Shown piece by piece: positions 9,065-17,990 of a DNA stretch of 64,000 nucleotides. The stretch's first letter is position 1; each line of letters opens with the position of its first letter. The notes under the pieces were generated by a model that ran no database searches, was not told the origin of the DNA, and saw only the letters and a program-made list of their open reading frames with translations. The position numbers were made by a program, and so were the translations under genes. The DNA comes from Thermosediminibacter oceani DSM 16646 (GTDB lineage: Bacteria; Bacillota; Thermosediminibacteria; Thermosediminibacterales; Thermosediminibacteraceae), in the NCBI RefSeq assembly GCF_000144645.1, contig NC_014377.1, forward strand, positions 496,001 through 560,000, written 5' to 3'.

Positions 9065-10615
9065 ATGAATAACAGCCAGGTGGAGATAAGAAAAACCGGC
9101 CGACAGATCGTAACTCAAAGTAATGAAGCCGCAATTGCTTTGAGGCCAGCCCCGACCCTTGACCTGGCTCACGCCTTCTGGGGGGCATTTGAAATAACTT
9201 TACTTGCGGCTATGGATTTTTTGGGGATTGCAACCAGCTTTATGCTTGCTCTCCTTATCAGGATTCGAACTTTACCGGCGCTTAGCCCGCTCTATTCTTC
9301 CATGGTTCCGGACAGGCTCATAAACAACTTCTGGTGGCTTACGGGGATCGTTCTCGGTATTCTGGCATTTGAAGGTTTATATACTGCGCGGTACCCTTTC
9401 TGGCGGGAATTACAGCGCCTGGTAAAAGGGATTACTCTAGCTTTTTTAGTAGTTTTTACCGTGATTTTCATGGCAAAATTGAGCAGTGAAGTATCGAGAA
9501 CGGTATTAACGCTTACATACTTATTCTGCCTTCTGATATTACCTTTTTGCCGGTATACCGGGAAAACTATTCTGTCCCGGCTCGGCCTGTGGCGCCGGAA
9601 AGTGGTGATTCTCGGTGCGGGTAAAACGGGCGAACTAGTAGCGAAAATTTTCAGCAGCGATTCGTACCTGGGATACGAAGTAGTCGGGTTCTTGGAAGAC
9701 GATCCCGGCAAAAAGCACAAAACTTTTGCAATTAAAAAAGACACCATACTAAAGGTCCTGGGAAATTTTAGCGATGCTCAGGAAGTAATGCAGCGCCTGG
9801 GGGTGCGCCACCTGGTGGTAGCTGCGCCTGGAATGCCCTCCCAGGAACTGGTGAAATTAGTAAACCGCCTGCAGCGGGAAGCCGCGTCCGTGCTTGTAAT
9901 TCCGGACCTCCTCGGCGTCCCGGTAAGCAGCGCCGAAATAGACTACTTCTTCGAAGAGCAAATGCTGGGCTTCCGTGTACGTAACAATCTATCAGATCCT
10001 GTTAATATGGTCCTCAAACGCACTTTTGACCTGGTAGTGGGCAGTATTGCTTTACTGGTAAGTGCGCCTATTATGGCTATAATAGCTCTTGCTATAAAAC
10101 TTGACTCGCCAGGCCCGGTGATCTTTGCACACAAAAGGATCGGCCGTTGGGGTAAGGAGTTTAAGTGCTATAAGTTTCGGACGATGTACCTGAACAACGA
10201 GGAAATTCTGCAGCGATATTTAGCGTCAAACCCTGCGGCAAAAGAAGAATGGGAGAAATACGCTAAGCTTAAAGGTTACGATCCTCGAGTTACCAGAGTT
10301 GGGCGTTTTCTGAGAAAGCTCAGCCTGGATGAACTGCCGCAAATATTCAATGTCCTTAAAGGCGAGATGAGTCTAGTTGGGCCACGACCCTATCTTCCGC
10401 GAGAAAGATTTCGCATGGATAATTTTGCGGAAACCATATTACTTGCCCGTCCAGGTATTACCGGTCTTTGGCAGATAAGTGGGAGAAACGAAATAGATTT
10501 TGAAGGCCGTCTGAACCTCGAATCCTGGTACGTGCGCAACTGGTCACTATGGCTTGATATCGTAATACTTATCCGCACTGTAGGTGTCGTGCTTGCAAGG
10601 CGAGGGGCGTATTGA
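9065..10615 (+). CDS. WbaP-like undecaprenyl-phosphate sugar phosphotransferase
   Basis: A 516-residue initiating transferase that would attach a hexose-1-phosphate, often galactose in the WbaP family, to undecaprenyl phosphate. It has about four N-terminal membrane helices (residues 35-165), a nucleotide-binding-like domain ([17 protein letters not shown]), then the catalytic C-terminal domain with [38 protein letters not shown] and [12 protein letters not shown]. The ATG at 9065 is preferred because AGAAGGTG lies 6 nt upstream; the in-frame GTG at 9056 overlaps that ribosome site. It is the second such transferase in the window and sits in the order expected for a Wzx/Wzy-type cluster. Confidence 0.92.
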   Translation: MNNSQVEIRKTGRQIVTQSNEAAIALRPAPTLDLAHAFWGAFEITLLAAMDFLGIATSFMLALLIRIRTLPALSPLYSSMVPDRLINNFWWLTGIVLGILAFEGLYTARYPFWRELQRLVKGITLAFLVVFTVIFMAKLSSEVSRTVLTLTYLFCLLILPFCRYTGKTILSRLGLWRRKVVILGAGKTGELVAKIFSSDSYLGYEVVGFLEDDPGKKHKTFAIKKDTILKVLGNFSDAQEVMQRLGVRHLVVAAPGMPSQELVKLVNRLQREAASVLVIPDLLGVPVSSAEIDYFFEEQMLGFRVRNNLSDPVNMVLKRTFDLVVGSIALLVSAPIMAIIALAIKLDSPGPVIFAHKRIGRWGKEFKCYKFRTMYLNNEEILQRYLASNPAAKEEWEKYAKLKGYDPRVTRVGRFLRKLSLDELPQIFNVLKGEMSLVGPRPYLPRERFRMDNFAETILLARPGITGLWQISGRNEIDFEGRLNLESWYVRNWSLWLDIVILIRTVGVVLARRGAY

Positions 10616-10718
10616 TTTATAAATGAATATTGTCGCCATTCTTTAGCCGTTGCGCTATTTATACATTCAGCTTGGTTATTTTTATAAAACTTTCATGTAG
10701 GGAGTGTTAATTAGAAAA

Positions 10719-12077
10719 ATGCACATTACCATAATCGGAATCGGCTACGTAGGTCTTGCTGCGGCAGTAGCCTTTTCCTACCTGGATCATCATGTGGTAG
10801 GTATAGAAAAAGATCCCCAAAAACTGAGGCTGCTGCAAGAGAGTAAGAGTCCTATTTTCGAACCCGGAATAGAAGAACTGCTGGATAAAAGTAGGGAAAG
10901 GCTAAGTTTTACTAATGATACTGTTGGAGCGGTTGCAGATTCAGATGTAATAATGATTGCGGTGGGCACTCCTCCCAAAAAGAACGGAGAAGCAGACCTC
11001 TGCTATGTTGAAGAAGCAGCACGTCAAGCGGCCATGGGAATGGTCTCCGGTGGGACCTACGTAATAGTTATAAAATCAACTGTGCCTATTGGGACTAATA
11101 GAAGAGTTATGCATATAATAACTAAAACGCTGGCAGAGCGGGGAGTTAAAGCGAATGTTCACATTGCTTCCAACCCTGAATTTTTACGACAGGGAATGGC
11201 ATTAAAAGATATGCTGTACCCAGATCGCATTGTCGTAGGGGCAGAAACGGCGGAGGCAATAGAAACTTTACGAAACCTGTATAGGCCAATTTTAGAGCAA
11301 TCATTTGCTCCACCGTCATCATTACCACGCCCTGATGGATATTCTTTTCCTCCTTTGATTATAACCGATTTAACCAGCGCTGAAATGATAAAGTATGCAG
11401 CCAATGCTTTTTTGGCTCTGAAAATTAGCTTTATTAACGAAATTGCTGGGCTTTGCGAAAAAGTTGGGGCGGATATAAAAGAAGTAGCCCGGGGAATAGG
11501 CCTTGATCCCCGCATCGGTCCCCGTTTCTTGCAGGCCGGACTGGGATGGGGAGGTTCATGTTTCCCAAAAGACACCGCTGCTTTACTGGCGGTTGCCGCT
11601 GAGTACGGTTATACCATGCCCATTATTGAAGCGGCTCGAGCTGTCAACACTAGACAGCGCACTCTGATAGTGGAAAAGTTGCAGAGTGTGCTGAAAATCC
11701 TCCGTGGCCGGATCATAGGTATATTGGGCTTGGCATTCAAACCGGGAACAGACGATATTCGGGAATCTCCAGCTCTGGATCTTGTGCGAATTCTTATCGA
11801 GCGTGGGGCACATGTAAAAGTGCACGACCCTGTTGCTATGCCCAAAGCCAGATTGGTCTTGAAAGAGCTTCCGGTTGATTATGCGGCAGATCCTTACACC
11901 CTGGCTGAAGGATGTGATGCCATAATTCTGGCTACGGAGTGGGAAACATACCGGCAATTAAATCTAGCTCTTCTTGCAAAGCGGATGAACCAGCCAGTTC
12001 TTATAGACGGACGCAACTTTTTTGACCCAGAACAGGCTCGCCAGGCGGGGTTCATCTATATGGGAGTGGGGAGATGA
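10719..12077 (+). CDS. UDP-glucose/GDP-mannose dehydrogenase family protein
   Basis: A 452-residue NAD-dependent nucleotide-sugar dehydrogenase that oxidises C6 of a UDP-hexose to the uronic acid. The N-terminal Rossmann fold starts ITIIGIGYVGLAAAVAFSYL; NAD contacts include AVGTPP. The central domain has the catalytic-cysteine motif GLGWGGSCFPKDT. The C-terminal domain carries GLAFKPGTDDIRESPALDL. These match Ugd/TuaD-type enzymes, so the product is probably UDP-glucuronate, though UDP-ManNAc oxidation is not excluded. An in-frame GTG at 10704 would give a form 5 residues longer. Its stop overlaps the ATG of a decayed epimerase gene, indicating a former coupled pair. Confidence 0.92.
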   Translation: MHITIIGIGYVGLAAAVAFSYLDHHVVGIEKDPQKLRLLQESKSPIFEPGIEELLDKSRERLSFTNDTVGAVADSDVIMIAVGTPPKKNGEADLCYVEEAARQAAMGMVSGGTYVIVIKSTVPIGTNRRVMHIITKTLAERGVKANVHIASNPEFLRQGMALKDMLYPDRIVVGAETAEAIETLRNLYRPILEQSFAPPSSLPRPDGYSFPPLIITDLTSAEMIKYAANAFLALKISFINEIAGLCEKVGADIKEVARGIGLDPRIGPRFLQAGLGWGGSCFPKDTAALLAVAAEYGYTMPIIEAARAVNTRQRTLIVEKLQSVLKILRGRIIGILGLAFKPGTDDIRESPALDLVRILIERGAHVKVHDPVAMPKARLVLKELPVDYAADPYTLAEGCDAIILATEWETYRQLNLALLAKRMNQPVLIDGRNFFDPEQARQAGFIYMGVGR

Positions 12078-12450
12078 AACATGCACTGGTTACGAGTGGT
12101 CGGTTTTAATTGGAATTCATCTGGTGGAAACAGCTTCTAGCAAAAGATAAGCACTTTACAGTGGTGGATAATTTTGCTCCTTTTACACGTCAACTACCAA
12201 TAAAAAGAATATCTCGATTAGCAATAAACTAACTACTTTATTTTATGAGCAAATATCCGATAGAGATTTTCCTCCTCTGTCAGTGTTGCTATCAAGCGGC
12301 TTAGTTTTCTAAGATAGATAGATATGCAGGTATAATTACAGTTCGTTCCTGTCAAGCCAGGAGACTTACAGCAAACTCTTGTAGATATAAGTAATGCGCG
12401 CAGGATACTCGGCTATAAATCTTAAGCAACATACCTTCGGGGCTTAAATT
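12074..12450 (+). pseudogene. Decayed NAD-dependent sugar epimerase (GalE/WcaG type)
   Basis: The ATG overlaps the dehydrogenase stop and begins MKHALVT. After a stop the same frame resumes as LEFIWWKQLLAKDKHFTVVD followed by NF. That is the Rossmann start of an extended short-chain dehydrogenase (normally VTGGAGFIGSHLVEQLL...VVDNF), with the glycine motif ruined. About 200 bp later PGDLQQTLVDISNARRILGY appears, the typical C-terminal motif of such epimerases. Only about 370 bp of an expected 950 bp remain, with several stops and frame changes. The remaining bases up to 12604 show no gene. It probably once epimerised the UDP-uronate made by its neighbour. Confidence 0.85.
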
Positions 12451-12604
12451 TAAAATAAACAATGCATAATTGACTAGTTCTTCTTAGAGTGTGAAATGTA
12501 ACCTTGGTATCTGGCACATGTGAAAGTAATTTGGATTATGTATATCGTTAAGTAATAAAAGTAAGGTATTGTAAATTTTTATATATACTGTGAGGAGGTA
12601 AGTA

Positions 12605-13714
12605 GTGAAAGTTCTCCATATAGTATTAAAACCAAGATTTTCAGGAGCAGAAATACTAGTTAAAGACTTAGCCGTTACCCATAGTTCTCAAGGTATTGCA
12701 GTCGGGATAGCAGCTTTTAATCCACCAGAAGATGACTTTATGCCAATAATAGAGAATCTGTCAATTTCAGGCGTCAAATGTTTTTTACCTGTAAGCCCTT
12801 TAAAAAAGACTTCGCGTTTGCTTGCACTATGGAACTGGTTAGCTCAGTTTAGACCAGACATAATAGTTGCACATTCAGCAATTCCGGCACTTTATACAAG
12901 AATCGCGCTATTTAATCGGCAAATGCCAAAAGTTATCTCCGTGTTACACGCGGTTGATGACTACCGAGACTGGCGGCTAAGGTTACCTGAATACATTCTA
13001 AGGTGGAAGTCTGCTAGAGTGGTTGCTGTTTCTGATGAAAGTGCTCGGTACTATATTCGAAGGTTTCCAAAAGCTCATATAAAAATTATACCAAATGGAA
13101 TCCACATAAATCGCTTTATCCTTGCCGCCCAAAACCGTGCAAAACATCGTGAATATTTTGGACTAGCTGGTCATACTCAGATCGTTCTGCAAGTAGGGCG
13201 TATTACTCCGGTAAAACAACAGCACCTCAGCCTGGCAGCAATTATACCCATAATGCGGGAAAATCCAAATGTGGAACTTTGGTTTATTGGCCCGATTGAA
13301 GATAAAAGCTACTACAACGCTCTTTTAGATAAGGTAAGATCGTTCGAGATAGCAGAGAGAGTTCGTTTTTGGGGTGGGCAATCTAATTTAGAATTGTTTC
13401 TTGCGGTGTCTGATTTACTGTTAATGCCTTCGGTGCGGGAGGCTTCCAGTATTGCGTTTCTCGAGGCACTGGCCTCTGGGATTCCAGTAATCGCGTCGGA
13501 TATTCCGGCTTTTGCGTTTGCTGAAAAATACCCGGGTGTGTGGTTGGTTAGTCCTGAGAATACTCCAGAGTTTGGTGATCGGATCCAGTTGGCTTTGGCT
13601 GAAAAAATGCGACACGTACGCGATTTGAGCTCATACAGCTTTCAGCGTACTGCTGAGCAATATCTGTCCTTGTTCAAAGAGGTGCTGGATAATGAGAAGG
13701 GTTGTGTTGATTGA
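12605..13714 (+). CDS. GT4 family glycosyltransferase, 369 aa
   Basis: A cytoplasmic GT-B glycosyltransferase. The N-terminal acceptor domain begins MKVLHIVLKPRFSGAEILV. The donor domain carries VLQVGRITPVKQQ and the E-x7-E motif REASSIAFLEALASGIPVIA. The GTG start has GAGGAGGT 6 nt upstream. It leads a run of coupled glycosyltransferases: its end overlaps the next gene by 23 bp. A stretch of its middle (around 12860-12960) is echoed in a non-coding scrap at 17860-17985. The specific linkage cannot be predicted. Confidence 0.88.
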   Translation: MKVLHIVLKPRFSGAEILVKDLAVTHSSQGIAVGIAAFNPPEDDFMPIIENLSISGVKCFLPVSPLKKTSRLLALWNWLAQFRPDIIVAHSAIPALYTRIALFNRQMPKVISVLHAVDDYRDWRLRLPEYILRWKSARVVAVSDESARYYIRRFPKAHIKIIPNGIHINRFILAAQNRAKHREYFGLAGHTQIVLQVGRITPVKQQHLSLAAIIPIMRENPNVELWFIGPIEDKSYYNALLDKVRSFEIAERVRFWGGQSNLELFLAVSDLLLMPSVREASSIAFLEALASGIPVIASDIPAFAFAEKYPGVWLVSPENTPEFGDRIQLALAEKMRHVRDLSSYSFQRTAEQYLSLFKEVLDNEKGCVD

Positions 13715-14825
13715 TCCGTTTTCTACAGGGCACCATGTGAGCTATGCTCGAATTTTGGCTAAAGGGTTACGGAATAGAGGAAGCGAAGTAGTGGCCATTG
13801 GTGACCCTCAGTTGCTCAAGGGGCTTGGGAATTTGATAATTGAAGGGGTACCCTTAGAGTTACAGGGTAAAGGTGAGGCAATCATCCGAGAGTGGCAAAA
13901 ATTTCATTACATGCAAGTTGCCGTAAATTTTGCCCAAAAAATGAAACCAGACATTATTCACTTCCTTTATCTAGACCGTTTTGCGTTGGTGCTGGCAATG
14001 AGCGGGGTCTTAGGGATGCAGTATAGGGCCACATTACACTGGGGCTATATGCTTCCTGAGTTTTTGTCACGTCCTTTACAAAGGGTGCGAGCTGCTTTCG
14101 AAGTGAGGGCTTTGCGTCGGTTGGCTGCTCGGGGTTTTCGTATTATAGTGCATTCTCGCTGGTTACAGAAGTCATTAGCTGAGAGGGTGGGGCACCGTAC
14201 ATTTGATTTTGTGCCTTATCCGGTTGAGCCTCACGATTCAAGTGAGTCACGTCTAAGAGCACGTTTGTTGCGAGAAAGTCTTGGGCTGCCTAAAGGTTCG
14301 AGACTGGTGTTGGTCTTTGGAGGTACTCGTTACGATAAGGGAGTAGACTTAGCGGTTAAAGCGCTGATGCATTTGGATACGTATTGGCACTTACTCGTGG
14401 CGGGAAAATCAGAAAGCTTTGATGAAGTTACTTTGCTGGAACTAGCTCGTCGACATGGAGTCCGTGAACGGTTACATCTTCACCTTCAGTATATCCCCGA
14501 AGAAATTATTAATGATTTTTTCTTGGCAGCGGATGTTGTTCTGCTACCGTATCGTTCTATCTTTAGTGGACAAAGCGGACCTCTTACGCTTGCAGCTTCT
14601 CTAGGAATTCCCGTGGCAGCAGCAAGTGTTCCAGTGTTAGCGGAAACTGTAGAGCAATATAGGTTGGGAGTTCTATTTCCGCCAGAAGACATCTGTGGGA
14701 TGGCTCAAGCACTTCGAGTTTTGGAGGAGAAACAGATTTGCACTCTTCAATCAGAGTTTTGCCGAGATCATAGCCCCGATGCTTTTATTGAAGCCGTCAT
14801 GAAAAGCTATGTAAGCTCAGAATAG
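13692..14825 (+). CDS. GT4-like glycosyltransferase, 377 aa
   Basis: A probable glycosyltransferase with a GT-B fold. The N-terminus RRVVLIDPFSTGHHVSYAR is a glycine/histidine loop seen in GT4 enzymes acting on lipid-linked acceptors. The C-terminal half contains LVLVFGGTRYDKGVDLAVKA and LLPYRSIFSGQSGPLTLAA. The usual first glutamate of E-x7-E is not evident there: the motif reads SGQSGPLTLAASLG. It overlaps the preceding glycosyltransferase by 23 bp and is followed by another after 48 bp, so they are probably co-transcribed and act in sequence on one repeat unit. Substrate unknown. Confidence 0.84.
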   Translation: MRRVVLIDPFSTGHHVSYARILAKGLRNRGSEVVAIGDPQLLKGLGNLIIEGVPLELQGKGEAIIREWQKFHYMQVAVNFAQKMKPDIIHFLYLDRFALVLAMSGVLGMQYRATLHWGYMLPEFLSRPLQRVRAAFEVRALRRLAARGFRIIVHSRWLQKSLAERVGHRTFDFVPYPVEPHDSSESRLRARLLRESLGLPKGSRLVLVFGGTRYDKGVDLAVKALMHLDTYWHLLVAGKSESFDEVTLLELARRHGVRERLHLHLQYIPEEIINDFFLAADVVLLPYRSIFSGQSGPLTLAASLGIPVAAASVPVLAETVEQYRLGVLFPPEDICGMAQALRVLEEKQICTLQSEFCRDHSPDAFIEAVMKSYVSSE

Positions 14826-14873
14826 CATTTACCTGCTATGTAGGTAGTTATTGTCCAAAGGGGGTTAAGAACC

Positions 14874-16001
14874 TTGCGGGTTGCCCTTGTTACGAATATA
14901 GCCTCTCCATACCGCATTCCAGTTTGGGATGCGTTGGGTAAGGAAGTGGAAGATCTTCGTATTTTTCTATGTGCAGAAAACGAACCCAACCGGATATGGA
15001 AAATAAAGGATCTCGGTAGCTATGCTTTTGAATACCGTATTCTCCCTGGTAAACAATGGTATGTTCCCAGCCGTGATTGGGCTATTTACTTGAATCCTAC
15101 GCTATGGTGCGAACTCAATGAATACCGTCCTACGCACCTTATTGTATCAGGGTATGAGACACCCAGTTACCTTATGGCCATTGCCTATGCTAAGCTGCAT
15201 AGAGTTCGATTAGTAATCTGGTGGGGTAGCCATGCTCTCAGCAGCCGTTCCCGCCGCGGGCCAGTGGCTTGGGTGCGCAAGCACATCTTGCGGCTCGCAG
15301 ATGCCTATATTACCTATGGTACAAGAGCCACGGAATACTTGATCAATATGGGTATTCCCATAGAACGCATCGTGACGGGGACGAATACAGTTGATGTGGA
15401 GAGAGTGGCGGGCCTTGTAGAGTCATATCGGGTTGAAATGGGCCCGCGGATAGATAAACGCACCCGATTTCTGTATGTGGGGCAATTAATCGAGCGTAAA
15501 GGAGTAAGGCAGCTTCTTCGTGCTTTTCGTGCTTTACCAAAGGAGAGAGCTGAACTTATTATAGTGGGCTATGGCCCTCTTGAAGATGAACTGAAAATGT
15601 TTGCGAAGGATAATGGCATGGACAACATTATCTTTGCTGGAAGTACGCGAACACTGGAAGAAACGGCACGCTATTATGCTTGGGCGGATGTGTTGGTTAT
15701 GCCGTCTTTGATTGAGGTTTGGGGGTTAGTAGTCAATGAGGCTCTGGCGGCAGGGTTATGGGTTTTAGCCTCGAGGTACGCAGGTGCAACATTTGATCTT
15801 GTCGAAAGGGCACCGGTAGAGGTCGGCATTGCCTTTAATCCCATCGATGAGGAAGATTTTATTAGATCCCTCAATATGTCACTAAGCAATGCTCATCTTA
15901 GGCGCAGCAAAGAAATTTCAAAGTGGGGGATGATGCATTCGCCCAAACGTTACGCGCACTGTATTGTGAGTTGTTTATTTTTGTCAGAACAATTTTGCTA
16001 A
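14874..16001 (+). CDS. GT4 family glycosyltransferase, 375 aa
   Basis: A GT-B glycosyltransferase. The N-terminus VALVTNIASPYRIPVWDALG matches a GT4 subgroup common in polysaccharide clusters. The C-terminal donor half has FLYVGQLIERKGVRQLLRAF and PSLIEVWGLVVNEALAAG with an intact E-x7-E motif. The start is TTG, supported by AAAGGGGG 8-9 nt upstream. It is the third of a tandem run of transferases and is followed by a polymerase-like gene 31 bp later. Length is normal; substrate unknown. Confidence 0.88.
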   Translation: MRVALVTNIASPYRIPVWDALGKEVEDLRIFLCAENEPNRIWKIKDLGSYAFEYRILPGKQWYVPSRDWAIYLNPTLWCELNEYRPTHLIVSGYETPSYLMAIAYAKLHRVRLVIWWGSHALSSRSRRGPVAWVRKHILRLADAYITYGTRATEYLINMGIPIERIVTGTNTVDVERVAGLVESYRVEMGPRIDKRTRFLYVGQLIERKGVRQLLRAFRALPKERAELIIVGYGPLEDELKMFAKDNGMDNIIFAGSTRTLEETARYYAWADVLVMPSLIEVWGLVVNEALAAGLWVLASRYAGATFDLVERAPVEVGIAFNPIDEEDFIRSLNMSLSNAHLRRSKEISKWGMMHSPKRYAHCIVSCLFLSEQFC

Positions 16002-16032
16002 AATTACGCTAGGTGTGTTGGGGGAAAATTAG

Positions 16033-17655
16033 GTGTATGAGTTTATAATATTAGCCTTGACGATAGGCGGTGTTCTCATGCTTAGACCGTCAATATTTGG
16101 AGAAATGTATTCTGAATATGGATTAGGGATCATTACTGCAATCTTGATACTTGACCTTATAAAACATAGATTTGTTATACCAGGTAGGATCAAAAAGTAT
16201 TTGCCGTTTTTGTTTTGGTTTTCGTTTTTGTGGTTTTATATGCTGATTACTGCTTTGCTTTTTATATCATCAAATTTCGTTTTCGCGGTCAAAGCTTTTA
16301 TTCTTAACTTTATCACTGTGTGGGCTGTTGCTTTAATATTAGCGAGAGGTGAAAGAAATTACTTGTTCTTTCGATGGTTTGGAAGGATAATGGCAATCCT
16401 TGGATACTCTTCGTTGATAACTTTTGTTGTTAGTTTTTTCTACCCGCTGAATAATTTATATTTCGGACAAATAGTAACACCTTCATACCGTGCAGCTGGT
16501 CAAATATACTTTCCATTTACTATAAGGTACGGGAGATATACATTTGGAGACTTTGTTCTTCTAAGAGATCAAGGTGTATTTAGAGAACCAGGGATCCTTC
16601 AAGCATTTGCTAACTTTATGCTCGTTCGGGCACTTAATTTCAAAGAAAAATTCTGGGTGATACTCGGACTATTGATGCAATTGGTATTTACATTTTCAAC
16701 TGCGACCTTGTTCTTAACACCTATAACTCTTGGCTTATGGCATTTATTTATAAGTAATAATAGAAGAAAATACTGGAAATTTCGGCTAATCCTCTTTAGC
16801 CGATTCACTAGTGCATTTATGGGTGTTCTTTTAATTATTGTGGGAGCGATCGCATTCTTGCATTTTCCGGGTTTCGGATTTAGTGATAAACTCCTAACAC
16901 ACGAGACATCAATTTCGGATCGAGTAGACAACATGATTCAGGGTTTTGTTGCTGGCTTGGAGAAGCCCTTTGGAATTGGCCTTTATGGAGTTAACAGGTC
17001 TAACGCCGGCATTAACCTTGTGGCAGCTACCGAACAAATAGGAATCATTGGGTTTATTCTCGCTATTGGTGTTTATATTGTTAGTGTGTTATCCGCTCCT
17101 GCTCGTGCAAGGAAGAAATTTGCGATAATGATTATGCCGCTTTTTATCACAGCATTGGTAAGTCAACCCCTTCTAGATGCACCTTTTGATGGTTCCCCAA
17201 AAAACTGGCTATTAAGGAGAATACATTATTCACGAATCAAGTTCTACAGAGTTATAATTCAATATTACTATTGTAACGATAAAATAATTAAAGATCGTGG
17301 TTTAAAAGGAGTTTTAAAGAAAAAAATTATGGACCTCGTTAAACTTATTTTTAAGTTGTTTTCAAAGAAGATAACTATACAAAATATCCACAAAAGATTA
17401 GAGAACCTTCTTAGAAAATATGATTATTACAATTCCGATATTGTGTGCAACTATCTTGGAGCATGGGGTTCGAAAGAATTTATTCCAAGAAAATATGTTG
17501 GAGAAAAGAAAAAAATTGAATTCGAAGGATATAATTTTAGTAGCATTGAGGATCCAGTTGCATATTTAAGTAAGATTTACGGTGATTTTATGAAACTTCC
17601 TCCTATCGAAAAAAGAAAAAGTCATCATGCTTTTTCGTTTATAGAGTTAAATTAG
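16033..17655 (+). CDS. Wzy-like polymerase fused in frame to a LicD-like C-terminus (probable chimera)
   Basis: Residues 1 to about 375 form a multi-pass membrane protein resembling O-antigen polymerase/ligase families: about nine hydrophobic helices and a large loop around RDQGVFREPGILQAFANF. After SQPLLDAPFDGSP the protein becomes soluble and basic. The last 70 residues (EFEGYNFSSIEDPVAYLSKI, YGDFMKLPPIEKRKSHH) match the end of LicD-family phosphotransferases, which are separate soluble enzymes. I infer a deletion that joined a truncated wzy to the 3' end of a licD gene. The GC content is visibly lower than that of the flanking glycosyltransferases, suggesting transfer. It may be non-functional; a second, intact Wzy candidate is at 17991. 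Confidence 0.7.
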   Translation: MYEFIILALTIGGVLMLRPSIFGEMYSEYGLGIITAILILDLIKHRFVIPGRIKKYLPFLFWFSFLWFYMLITALLFISSNFVFAVKAFILNFITVWAVALILARGERNYLFFRWFGRIMAILGYSSLITFVVSFFYPLNNLYFGQIVTPSYRAAGQIYFPFTIRYGRYTFGDFVLLRDQGVFREPGILQAFANFMLVRALNFKEKFWVILGLLMQLVFTFSTATLFLTPITLGLWHLFISNNRRKYWKFRLILFSRFTSAFMGVLLIIVGAIAFLHFPGFGFSDKLLTHETSISDRVDNMIQGFVAGLEKPFGIGLYGVNRSNAGINLVAATEQIGIIGFILAIGVYIVSVLSAPARARKKFAIMIMPLFITALVSQPLLDAPFDGSPKNWLLRRIHYSRIKFYRVIIQYYYCNDKIIKDRGLKGVLKKKIMDLVKLIFKLFSKKITIQNIHKRLENLLRKYDYYNSDIVCNYLGAWGSKEFIPRKYVGEKKKIEFEGYNFSSIEDPVAYLSKIYGDFMKLPPIEKRKSHHAFSFIELN

Positions 17656-17854
17656 GCTGATAAAAAGAATTGGAAAATTAAACTGGCATAAAAGTGGCGG
17701 AAAATTTGTGTTATGTTGAGAGTAAAATATCGTTATTTATGGTATTATTGTTAATTTAATGAAAGATTTTTATCTTATAAATACTTGCATACATATACAA
17801 ATACTAACATAAACATGCATCACATGGTCATGGTAAAAAAACTTCCTTAACTCT

Positions 17855-17985
17855 CTTGAACTAGGTGGTTTTGGTATAAGCCCGACATAATAGTTTACAT
17901 TCAGCGAGCCATGCATTTTATGCAAGAATTGCGTTATTTAATTAGTAAATGTCAAAAGTTATCTAAGTTTTACACAGGAGCACGT
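17855..17985 (+). pseudogene. Glycosyltransferase fragment, decayed copy of the gene at 12605
   Basis: This stretch of the 335-bp gap between the two polymerase genes resembles bases 12850-12960. CCCGACATAATAGTTTACAT parallels ACCAGACATAATAGTTGCAC, and the AAATG(T/C)CAAAAGTTATCT segment is nearly shared. Translated it gives PDIIVYIQRAMHF against PDIIVAHSAIPALY in the intact protein. There is no start and no downstream half. The preceding bases 17656-17850 are AT-rich with no recognisable feature. Confidence 0.75.
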
Positions 17986-17990
17986 CAAAC

